Shown here: piece after piece, positions 7,550 through 14,745 of the stretch
Position numbering within the stretch: the first letter of the stretch is position 1
Layout: each line of letters begins with the position of its first letter
Assembly: GCA_002383605.1 (NCBI GenBank)
Contig: DFYK01000105.1
Span: forward strand, 1,425-22,433
Length of the DNA: 21,009 bases
Reading direction: 5' to 3'
Source of the DNA: Proteiniphilum sp. UBA4084
GTDB taxonomy: Bacteria; Bacteroidota; Bacteroidia; Bacteroidales; Dysgonomonadaceae
Position numbers and translations under genes: made by a program
The notes under the pieces: generated by a model
Told to the model about the DNA's origin: nothing
The model's input: the letters and a program-made list of their open reading frames with translations, nothing else
Database searches by the model: none

Positions 7550-8280
7550 TTTCTCTGACGGATAACCTCATAAATGAGAACACCCGCAGCAACCGACACG
7601 TTGAGGGACTGGATATTTCCCGATTGTGGAATTTTCACCAGCTCATCGCTCACACGTAAATGATCGGTGGCGACACCCTCATCTTCAGCCCCCATGACAA
7701 TGGCAGTGGGTACAGAAAAATCGGAGTCGGTATAAAATCGGGCTGCCTTTTCGGTGGCTGCAACAATCTTTATTCCACTGTTTTTCAGAAAGATGATAGC
7801 TTCCTTCAGATTTTGTTCCCGACAGACGGGGATCGTATGCAGTGCGCCGGCAGATGTCTTGATGGCATCGGCATTTACGGTAACACTTCCCCGGGCCGGG
7901 ATTACGATGGCATTCACGCCGGCAACCTCACAGGTACGGGCTATGGCACCAAAATTGCGCACATCGGTCACGCCGTCCAGCACAAGGATAAACGGATTTT
8001 TTCCTTCTTCGTAAAGCAGGGGTATGATATTTTCCAGTTTCTGATAGGTCACCGCAGAAGTGAAAGCAATCACTCCCTGATGGTTCTTCCGTGTGATCCG
8101 GTCGATGCGCTCCAGCGGTACCCGCTGCATTGGTATCTCGTAACTGCGAAGCAGCTGCTGCAATTCCTGAAACAGATCGCCCGACAGCTCCCGTTTCACC
8201 AGCACCTTATCGATATCCTTCCCGGCTTCCACCGCTTCCATCACGGCACGGATGCCGAAAATCATTTCTTTCTCTTTCAT
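7531..8280 (-). CDS. rlmB: 23S rRNA (guanosine-2'-O)-methyltransferase RlmB-like (SPOUT/TrmH)
   Basis: A 249-residue protein. The N-terminal ~75 residues form the L30e-like substrate-binding domain (IFGIRAVMEAVEAG at 7-20; HQGVIA at 67-72). The SPOUT knot domain follows with motif 1 LDGVTDVRNFGAIARTCEVA (N109, R115), motif 2 MGAEDEGV (196-203) and motif 3 IPQSGNIQSLNVSVAAG (217-233). RlmB methylates G2251 of 23S rRNA in the peptidyl-transferase P loop; other TrmH-like RNA methylases share these motifs, so the exact site is inference. The last five residues and the stop come from a heptamer repeat. It lies 47 bases downstream of recN. Confidence 0.9.
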   Translation of the reverse strand: MKEKEMIFGIRAVMEAVEAGKDIDKVLVKRELSGDLFQELQQLLRSYEIPMQRVPLERIDRITRKNHQGVIAFTSAVTYQKLENIIPLLYEEGKNPFILVLDGVTDVRNFGAIARTCEVAGVNAIVIPARGSVTVNADAIKTSAGALHTIPVCREQNLKEAIIFLKNSGIKIVAATEKAARFYTDSDFSVPTAIVMGAEDEGVATDHLRVSDELVKIPQSGNIQSLNVSVAAGVLIYEVIRQRNLTTDR

Positions 8281-8327
8281 TCTATCATTAACAGATAAAG
8301 TATTGCTACTATTTAATCGTATGACTC

Positions 8328-10013
8328 TTAACTTTTATCTTTGATCTCACTGGCAGCATGCCCCAGCATTACCCGCGCATTTTCTACCGCTTGCAGTGAG
8401 ATCTCTGCCCCGCTGAGCATGCGGGCTATTTCGGACACCCTTTCTTCTGTCGACAGCTGTTTTAGCTGCGTGGAGACCGTATCTGCATGATCTTCTTTGT
8501 AGACCACAAAATGAGAATATCCCTTCGAAGCAATTTGCGGCAGGTGGGTGATGGCGATCACCTGCATCTGCTTGCCCATCTCTTCCATGATGACTCCCAC
8601 TTTATCGGCCACCTCACCCGACGTACCAGTATCTATTTCATCGAAGATGATGGTAGGCAGGGCCGTAGCTCCGGCGATCATCGATTTCAGGCAAAGCATC
8701 AATCGCGATATTTCGCCGCCCGAAGCAATCTGTGAAACGGGCTGCAACTCCCTGTTCCTGTTGGCGGAAAAGAGAAATTGTACATGGTCGGCGCCGGTAG
8801 CATCGGGATGACTTTTGGATGTAAAATCGCACCGAAAGCGTATGTTTGGCATTCTCAAAAAGGCCAGTTTCTCTATCAGTTCTTTCTCAATGGCAGGTAC
8901 TGCCGCCTTCCGTTTTTGGGTCAGCAGATTTGCTTTCCCGAGCATCACGGAACTCCTGACTTCTATTTCCTTCTCCAGGGAAGCCAGTTGTTCGTCGAGT
9001 GAATCAATACCCTGAAGCTTCACTCCCATCTCATCGCGTAACTGTAACAACTCCTCCACGGTAGTTACAGCGTGCTTTTTCTGGAGATCGTAGATCGTAC
9101 TCAAACGATCCTCCAGCAACTGCTGACGGTTGGGATCGAAATCAATATCCTCAAAGAAGTGCGATGCCTCTGCACATACATCTTTCAGGTCGATATAGGC
9201 TGATTCTACCCTTGCCACCAAATCAGCCGCCCTGGGATACACAGCCTGTATCTGCCGCAATGTATCTCCTACCGTCCGCAGCAACGACTCCACATTATGT
9301 TCGTTGCCAGAGAGGAATGAGGTGACCGTGAAAAGACCCGATTTGATCTCTTCAGAATGGGTGATGGCCTCGAGCTCAGTCTCCAGTCTCTCCTGTTCGC
9401 CAGGTTGCAACGCTGCTGCCGACAAGGCAGTGTACTGAAACCTCAGGTAGTCTTCCTCCTCCTTATTTTTCCGTGCCTGCAAACGCAACTCCTTCAGCAA
9501 CTGCTCAACGGAACGATAGCCGGTATAAGCAACTGTATATTCCAGCCGTTCCTTGGTGGTACCGGCCAGCAGATCCACCACGTTGAGCTGAAACAGATTG
9601 TCGTTCAATGCCAGATTCTGATGCTGTGAATGGATGTCGATGAGCCTGTCTCCAAACTCTTTCAGGTCGTTCAGGTAGACCGGCGAATCATTGACAAACG
9701 CGCGGGACTTACCATTCGACCAGATTTCCCGACGCAGGATACATTCATCGCCATCGTAAATCCAGTCGAGTTCTTCAAAAAGAGGCCGCATGTCATAGGC
9801 GGCGATATCGAAAACACCTTCAATCACACACTTTGTTTCTCCCTGTTTGATGTGTCGTGCGTCGGCACGTTGTCCAAGTATCAGAGATAAAGCGCCCAGG
9901 ATGATCGATTTTCCAGCACCGGTTTCTCCGGTGATCACGGTAAATCCCCTGTCGAAGTCGATCTGAAGCGAGTCGATCAATGCATAATTTTGAATGAACA
10001 GCGATTTTAACAT
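8328..10013 (-). CDS. recN: DNA repair protein RecN
   Basis: A 561-residue SMC-like ATPase for double-strand break repair. It opens with MLKSLFIQNYALIDSL, has Walker A GETGAGKS (29-36), a central pair of coiled-coil arms (about 155-375), the ABC signature ASGGEISR (430-437) and Walker B IIFDEIDTGTSGE (456-468), then THLPQIA. Length and motif order are typical. Its ATG is one base after the porD-like stop, so the two are very probably translated from one mRNA. No LexA-like site is evident. Confidence 0.96.
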   Translation of the reverse strand: MLKSLFIQNYALIDSLQIDFDRGFTVITGETGAGKSIILGALSLILGQRADARHIKQGETKCVIEGVFDIAAYDMRPLFEELDWIYDGDECILRREIWSNGKSRAFVNDSPVYLNDLKEFGDRLIDIHSQHQNLALNDNLFQLNVVDLLAGTTKERLEYTVAYTGYRSVEQLLKELRLQARKNKEEEDYLRFQYTALSAAALQPGEQERLETELEAITHSEEIKSGLFTVTSFLSGNEHNVESLLRTVGDTLRQIQAVYPRAADLVARVESAYIDLKDVCAEASHFFEDIDFDPNRQQLLEDRLSTIYDLQKKHAVTTVEELLQLRDEMGVKLQGIDSLDEQLASLEKEIEVRSSVMLGKANLLTQKRKAAVPAIEKELIEKLAFLRMPNIRFRCDFTSKSHPDATGADHVQFLFSANRNRELQPVSQIASGGEISRLMLCLKSMIAGATALPTIIFDEIDTGTSGEVADKVGVIMEEMGKQMQVIAITHLPQIASKGYSHFVVYKEDHADTVSTQLKQLSTEERVSEIARMLSGAEISLQAVENARVMLGHAASEIKDKS

Positions 10014-10014
10014 A

Positions 10015-10926
10015 TTAATTTTCTCTCAACGTGTCAAGCAGTGTACCGCGTGTGGGATATATTTTCCGGAGCGTCTGATAAGCCTGCCGTTTTTCCACCG
10101 TGCTCCCGTTTGAAAGCAGCAAGGTCAGCTCCTCAAGCTTCGCATCACCAAACAATGGAATCAATACAGAGCCAGGCTGCTCTTCTTGAAGTGATGCAAT
10201 CAGCGATACCGCAGAAACCATATTTTCATTTTCCCGTCCATCGGCAGCGTTAGCTGACAATAAATCAATTCCGGAATGGTACCGGTACCACATTTTGCGG
10301 AAATCTTCCGCCGATCCGTCGTTGAAGGTGGCTGCCATGACTGTACGGCTCCTGCTGCTTTTCTCCCTTTCCCATCCTCTCCAGCCATAGGGTTCTGCTG
10401 CGACAGCAATTTGCTCCATCGCACGGAAGAAACGCGTTCCACCCATCAGCACATCTGCGTCGGCTGTCAGTCCGAGAACCAGATAAACATAAAAAGCGAC
10501 CGTTGCCGTCAGGTTGTCCTGCACAAAATGGGAATCGAACGACAAAGGCTGATAAGCTGCATAATTGAACTCGATTTGCTGATCACGTATATTCAGCATC
10601 GGCGTTTCCCGGGAAGTACTGCCCGCCGAACGTCGTGCCTGCACATAGAGTTCTCCCCGGAACGAACGGTCTGAGACAGCTTCTGTGACCAGCAGGGTAA
10701 AGTTGCAATGGATTGTTTCATTTGACTCACCGGAAAGGTCACTCCACCTGCGTCCATTGATGAAGCTGTTCAGTGCCTCCTCGAGTGAAGTGAAAAGCTG
10801 TTTGTTGGAACCATGCACCGCATCGCTCCGCACCTTAACTGTGGCATTCAACTCCCGGGCCGACAGAGAGAAAACTCCTGCCGAAACGATCAACCAAACA
10901 GATAAGCATCGCAGAATTATTCCCAT
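10015..10926 (-). CDS. porD: DUF4835 family protein, type IX secretion PorD-like
   Basis: A 303-residue exported protein: signal peptide 1-23 (cut near SLSARE), then RELNATVKVRSD, the family's usual first strand after the signal. Family marks include NKQLFTSLEEALNSFINGRRW (41-61), the central LTATVAFYVYLVLGLTAD, GGTRFFRAMEQI and GW, and FRKMWYRYHSGIDLL in the C-terminal half. DUF4835 proteins are named PorD in current Bacteroidota annotation because of their link to type IX secretion; the molecular role is not well defined. In related genomes the gene sits between coaBC and recN; here recN follows after one base, but coaBC does not precede it. The match is from recalled family pattern, not a search. 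Confidence 0.8.
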   Translation of the reverse strand: MGIILRCLSVWLIVSAGVFSLSARELNATVKVRSDAVHGSNKQLFTSLEEALNSFINGRRWSDLSGESNETIHCNFTLLVTEAVSDRSFRGELYVQARRSAGSTSRETPMLNIRDQQIEFNYAAYQPLSFDSHFVQDNLTATVAFYVYLVLGLTADADVLMGGTRFFRAMEQIAVAAEPYGWRGWEREKSSRSRTVMAATFNDGSAEDFRKMWYRYHSGIDLLSANAADGRENENMVSAVSLIASLQEEQPGSVLIPLFGDAKLEELTLLLSNGSTVEKRQAYQTLRKIYPTRGTLLDTLREN

Positions 10927-10976
10927 TCCGTTTATGACAGTCCTTTTTCCGGCTTTTCACCGATGGCTTTCACGAA

Positions 10977-10984
10977 CAAAAATA
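10977..10984 (-). promoter_or_regulatory. -7 box for porD-recN-rlmB-ridA
   Basis: Minus strand TATTTTTG (10984-10977) fits TAnnTTTG exactly and would start a transcript near 10970, ~43 bases before the porD-like ATG. No good -33 TTTG is visible, so activation by a regulator or an extended -7 is possible. Confidence 0.45.
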
Positions 10985-11007
10985 CACATTATTTTGGATA
11001 ATCTGTT

Positions 11008-12978
11008 TCAGGGAGTGAAGAATGTCGGCTCAACCACGCGGAATTCCGTTCTCCGATTGACCTGATCGGCTACAGCCTGTTGATTGGGTGCAAGCAACTT
11101 GATAAAATCGTCGGTTAGCACATCACCTTCCTGCAGGAACGGAAATTGGGCAGCGATACTTTTGCTTACACGCTTCGGTTCCGTTTTCCCCCGACCAACC
11201 GCAGCGACTCTTTTTTCTTCGATACCGCTCTCCATCAAATAACCGGCTGCAGCCTGCGCCCGCTTCGACGAGAGTTCCAGGTTATAAGCTTCATCTCCCT
11301 TCCGGTCGGTATGGGCAGTAAGCTCGATGGATATTTCAGGATGATCAAGCAGAATAGCGACCAGATTATCCAGCTCCCTCTTCGATTCGGGACGAAGGAC
11401 GGCACGGTTGAAATCATAGAAAATATGTTCAAGCACGACCGGTTTATCATAGGGGATCATCTCAAAATCGACATAATACAAGGTATCTATCTCTTCTGAT
11501 GTAGTCCGGAGAGATTTTTCCTGTTTGAGAAATCCGTCGGCAGTCGCCATCAAAAGATAATCAGTTCCTCCTGTTGCCTTAAATTGGTATTCACCCTTTC
11601 CATTGGTAATAAATTGTTGCTGTGAGCCGTCACTTCCCGCCACACGCACTGCTGCACCCATGATAAATTCATCTTCCTGATCCACAGCAAAACCTGTTAC
11701 CAGGATGGTCGTTTCAGGATAAACAAAGGAGAAAATATGATCGTAACCGCGTGCATCGTCCCTGTTGGAACTAAAAAAGCCCTGCTCCGCATCCCGCGTA
11801 AAGGTGATACCAAAATCATCGGCAGGAGAATTAAGAGGTATGGGCAGGGAGCTAACCAGCCAATCGTTGGTTTGCTGTCTGTTTACGGCCACAAACAAAT
11901 CCAGCCCTCCTCTACCGGGAAGGCCGTCGGAAGAAAAATAAAGAGTTGAATCATTTCTCACATAGGGAAACATTTCATTCCCCGCACTGTTGATTCTGGG
12001 GCCAGGATTCTCAGGGACACCCACTTTGTGACCGGGCATTATCTCTACCCGCCAGATATCCTTGCCACCCATTCCACCGGGCATGTCAGAGACGAAATAA
12101 AGATAACGGCCGGATGGGGCGATGGCAGGATGAGCAAAGAGCGACGGCGTATGCCCCTTCCCGATCTGAAGCGGACGGCCGGCACTCCACGCTCCATTGA
12201 CTCTCTTCGAATAATAAATTGTCGGGAAGGCAGAATCTCCGGAATCGGCACCACTGAAAGTGTAGTACATCCATTCCCCGTCGGCAGTGATGGAGGGTGT
12301 ACCTTCATCGAAGTCGGTATTGATTTCATCCGGGAGAGGTCTGGGTCTCTTCCACACGCCATTCACATCCTTTTCGGAGACAAACAGATCGTTATATTTC
12401 ACACCCGTCACCGGACTCTTCGTCTCTCCCGAAGCTTCATCCCTCGATGAAGTGAAATAGAGCATGTTGTCGCGACGTGCCAGCATAGGGCTGAATTCAC
12501 TTCGTGCAGAATTAAACAGATCCATCCGCCGCACTACATACCGCGATGGTTGTTCTAGCTGTGCTATTGCGATACCTTCAAGTCCGTTCACGGCAAGTGG
12601 ATGACCCGGCTGCAGATGTAGAAAATTGCGATAGACATCGGCCGCCTCCCGATATTTACCCTGCCTGTGGAGCGTACGGGCATATGAAAGGTGCATCATC
12701 GTATCGGGATAACCAAAGCGAATGGCATTGGCGTATGCCACTTCGGCGCGTGCGGACTGGTTGAGTGCCCGGTAATTCTCAGCCATCTCAAAAGCAATCA
12801 CGCCACGCAAAGGCTGCTCATCCTGCGGTGTATTCCGGTACAGTTTCCGATAGGTTTCACTCGCTGCATGATACTCGCCGCGCAGATACTGTGACCTGGC
12901 ATCGCTCAGTTTCACCTGATTGCAGGCGACAATGAACAAGGCGAATAGCAGCAGGATATAGTTGTAAGCAGAGGTCAC
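11008..12978 (-). CDS. porE: PorE-like lipoprotein: TPR, WD40-like propeller, CRD and OmpA domains
   Basis: A 656-residue lipoprotein read from a GTG at 12978 that overlaps the DUF4301 stop (GTGA). This start gives a clean lipoprotein signal (hydrophobic 5-18, lipobox IVAC, Cys19); starting further upstream would bury it. Then come TPR helices (~25-140), PD40/WD40-like propeller blades (~155-420; repeats such as MLYFTSSRDE, WMYYTFSG, YLYFVSDMPGG, TLYFSSDG, GFFSSNRD), a carboxypeptidase-regulatory-like domain (~435-500) and an OmpA C-terminal domain with diaminopimelate-binding D558 (TAHTD) and R573 (SSKR). This domain order matches P. gingivalis PorE, which ties the type IX secretion machine to peptidoglycan. 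Other Bacteroidota OmpA/PD40 paralogues exist, so PorE orthology is probable, not certain. Confidence 0.8.
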   Translation of the reverse strand: MTSAYNYILLLFALFIVACNQVKLSDARSQYLRGEYHAASETYRKLYRNTPQDEQPLRGVIAFEMAENYRALNQSARAEVAYANAIRFGYPDTMMHLSYARTLHRQGKYREAADVYRNFLHLQPGHPLAVNGLEGIAIAQLEQPSRYVVRRMDLFNSARSEFSPMLARRDNMLYFTSSRDEASGETKSPVTGVKYNDLFVSEKDVNGVWKRPRPLPDEINTDFDEGTPSITADGEWMYYTFSGADSGDSAFPTIYYSKRVNGAWSAGRPLQIGKGHTPSLFAHPAIAPSGRYLYFVSDMPGGMGGKDIWRVEIMPGHKVGVPENPGPRINSAGNEMFPYVRNDSTLYFSSDGLPGRGGLDLFVAVNRQQTNDWLVSSLPIPLNSPADDFGITFTRDAEQGFFSSNRDDARGYDHIFSFVYPETTILVTGFAVDQEDEFIMGAAVRVAGSDGSQQQFITNGKGEYQFKATGGTDYLLMATADGFLKQEKSLRTTSEEIDTLYYVDFEMIPYDKPVVLEHIFYDFNRAVLRPESKRELDNLVAILLDHPEISIELTAHTDRKGDEAYNLELSSKRAQAAAGYLMESGIEEKRVAAVGRGKTEPKRVSKSIAAQFPFLQEGDVLTDDFIKLLAPNQQAVADQVNRRTEFRVVEPTFFTP

Positions 12979-14495
12979 GACTGATGTTCGGGCCTTAGCA
13001 GGTCGTTCACCGTCTTTACCGGGTTGAAGGTGGAGACGGGTACCTCCACAAAGATCGTGTTCCAGTCGCTCATGGCACCGTTCCACAATCCGGGCAGCTC
13101 CAGCGCTTTGAGCTCCCTGCCGTTTTTGGATTTGTGTGAGATAAAACCGGTGTTCGGATCCACAAATTTCGTCAGGTCAAACTTGTTATTTTGGTAACAC
13201 TTTACGCCGCAGACCAGATCAACCGGATTAAAATGTGATCCAGTTTTGAAGGCATCCATCGCTTTTGCATCATGTTTATTGATCTGTGAGCTCTCCAGTA
13301 TCTGGAGCGATGCCGTTCCGTCGGGATTGACCGCAATAAACGGACCGCCGCCCGGCTCACCCTCATTCTTCACCATGCCGCAAACCCGAAAAGGTCGGTC
13401 GAGTTTTCTCTTCAGGTATGCCTTGAGCGCGTCATCGGTGTCGAATATTTCCGGATGGTTTATACAGAGTTCGTTCTCGGTAAAAGTCAACATTTCATCC
13501 AAGTCATCCGAAGTCACCATTCCCGACTCCAGCTTTTGCAGGTATCCGAAAGCGCGTTGTTGCATCGTTACCAGAATACCTGCCAGCAGTTTTTTGTAAT
13601 GTGCCTCATTCTCTTTCAATCTGTCGGGGACCACATTGTCAATGTTTTTAATGAAAATGATATCAGAATCAATATCGTTCAGATTCTCAATCAGTGCGCC
13701 ATGTCCGCCGGGGCGGAAGAGCAGCGAGTCGTCCTCTTCCCGGAACGGCTGATTCTGCATATCCACGGCAATGGTATCTGTACTCGGCTTTTGAATACTG
13801 TAGGATACCGAGAAAGAAGCACCCAGTTTAAACTCATAATTTAGCTTCCTTGCAGCCACGAGTAGTTCAAACAATTCCTTGTGTTCCTCCGAGACGGTGA
13901 AGTGAACCTGCACCTTATCATCCGCGTTTTTGGCGTAGAGGGTCCCCTCTGTCAGATGTTCACCCACCGGTGTCCGGTTTCCCTCCGGATATCTGTGGAA
14001 GAGAAGCAACCCTTTCGGCATGTTCCCATAATTCAACCCTTCAGGATAAAGCAGTGCTGCCACAACCTCCTTGTATCTTCCTTCACTGCACATCATCTCT
14101 GCACCCTTAGCATACAGACTTTTGCATGTTTCGTCCAGGGAAACAAAGAATGCAAATTCTGTCAGCTGTGCAAAAAATGTTTTTTCGAAAGCAGTGACAG
14201 GCGCATCATAATCCGCATCCATAAAAGCATACAGATCTTTAAACATGCGACTGGCAGCGCCCGATGCCGGTACAAATTTGGTCACGATTTTCTCTGTTTT
14301 CAGGTAATCATGCCATGCTTTCAGGTAAACCTTTTCCATTTCCCCGGGGACCCGCATGATCCCTTTTTCCACAGAAGCAGCTCCCACAATCGACAGATAA
14401 GGGAACCCGGCGTTGAAGCAATGTAATTGGGCATCAATTTGTTCCTGTGAGACACCTTTCTCACGCAGCAAATCAAGATCTTGTTGGGTATACAT
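12975..14495 (-). CDS. DUF4301 family protein, probable nucleotidyltransferase-like
   Basis: A 506-residue cytosolic protein without signal or membrane segment. It carries the DUF4301 hallmarks VPASGAASRMFK (75-86), LLFRPGGHGALIENL (258-272), DIIFIKNIDNVVPD (278-291) and a C-terminal STFNPVKTVNDLLRP. No function is assigned to the family to my knowledge. The pattern P-G-G-H-G-A-L ... hydrophobics-N-x-D-N ... N-P-V-K-T-x-N-D-L-L resembles UDP-sugar pyrophosphorylases (PPGHGDL, SNxDNL, LPVKTxSDLL), so a GT-A nucleotidyltransferase fold is my inference. It sits directly upstream of, and overlaps by 4 bases, the PorE-like gene. Confidence 0.88.
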   Translation of the reverse strand: MYTQQDLDLLREKGVSQEQIDAQLHCFNAGFPYLSIVGAASVEKGIMRVPGEMEKVYLKAWHDYLKTEKIVTKFVPASGAASRMFKDLYAFMDADYDAPVTAFEKTFFAQLTEFAFFVSLDETCKSLYAKGAEMMCSEGRYKEVVAALLYPEGLNYGNMPKGLLLFHRYPEGNRTPVGEHLTEGTLYAKNADDKVQVHFTVSEEHKELFELLVAARKLNYEFKLGASFSVSYSIQKPSTDTIAVDMQNQPFREEDDSLLFRPGGHGALIENLNDIDSDIIFIKNIDNVVPDRLKENEAHYKKLLAGILVTMQQRAFGYLQKLESGMVTSDDLDEMLTFTENELCINHPEIFDTDDALKAYLKRKLDRPFRVCGMVKNEGEPGGGPFIAVNPDGTASLQILESSQINKHDAKAMDAFKTGSHFNPVDLVCGVKCYQNNKFDLTKFVDPNTGFISHKSKNGRELKALELPGLWNGAMSDWNTIFVEVPVSTFNPVKTVNDLLRPEHQS

Positions 14496-14546
14496 AGTCT
14501 GTTATCTTATTAAATTGAAAAAAGCATGTTTTGTCGACCGCTCCTC

Positions 14547-14554
14547 CAAAGATA
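14547..14554 (-). promoter_or_regulatory. -7 box for DUF4301-porE unit
   Basis: Minus strand TATCTTTG (14554-14547), perfect -7 consensus, 52 bases before the DUF4301 ATG. The nearest TTTG boxes upstream are at spacings of 12 and 24, neither ideal. Confidence 0.45.
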
Positions 14555-14614
14555 TGAAAATCTTCTCAAACGTGCACACAAAATCATCATTCTTATTACG
14601 ACATATTGGCAGAA

Positions 14615-14648
14615 TTGTTCCGTAAGAAAAAATTTGGCACAACATTTG
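14615..14648 (+). promoter_or_regulatory. Candidate promoter region for dnaK
   Basis: AACATTTG (14641-14648) is a one-mismatch -7 box; a TTG at 14615-14617 lies at a slightly long -33 spacing. The same stretch, 14633-14649, also reads TTGGCACAACATTTGAA, close to the sigma-54 pattern YTGGCACGRNNNTTGCW. No CIRCE repeat is present between the DUF4301 and dnaK starts. Confidence 0.35.
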
Positions 14649-14672
14649 AAAAAGAAAGAGTAAAGCAACAAT

Positions 14673-14694
14673 CTTATAGCCGGATAAGGCCGGC
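14673..14694 (+). promoter_or_regulatory. Two mutually exclusive hairpins in the dnaK leader
   Basis: GCCGG (14679-14683) pairs with CCGGC (14690-14694) around ATAAGG; CTTAT (14673-14677) pairs with ATAAG (14684-14688) around AGCCGG. The two stems share bases and cannot coexist. They lie 50-70 bases before the dnaK ATG. Confidence 0.35.
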
Positions 14695-14745
14695 ATGACA
14701 GAAAGAATAAGTCAGAAACATATAAAATTAAACATACAACAAACT

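Noticed and set aside
7660..8298. 212-codon frame opposite rlmB
   Set aside because: Antisense shadow of a gene with clear SPOUT motifs; no family pattern of its own.
12979..13086. ATG at 13086 as start of the PorE-like lipoprotein
   Set aside because: It would add 36 residues wholly overlapping DUF4301 and place charged, unconserved sequence before the lipoprotein signal; the GTG at 12978 gives a proper lipobox.
14496..14745. CIRCE (TTAGCACTC-N9-GAGTGCTAA) operator before dnaK
   Set aside because: Searched by eye and not present; no HrcA-type control is supported.
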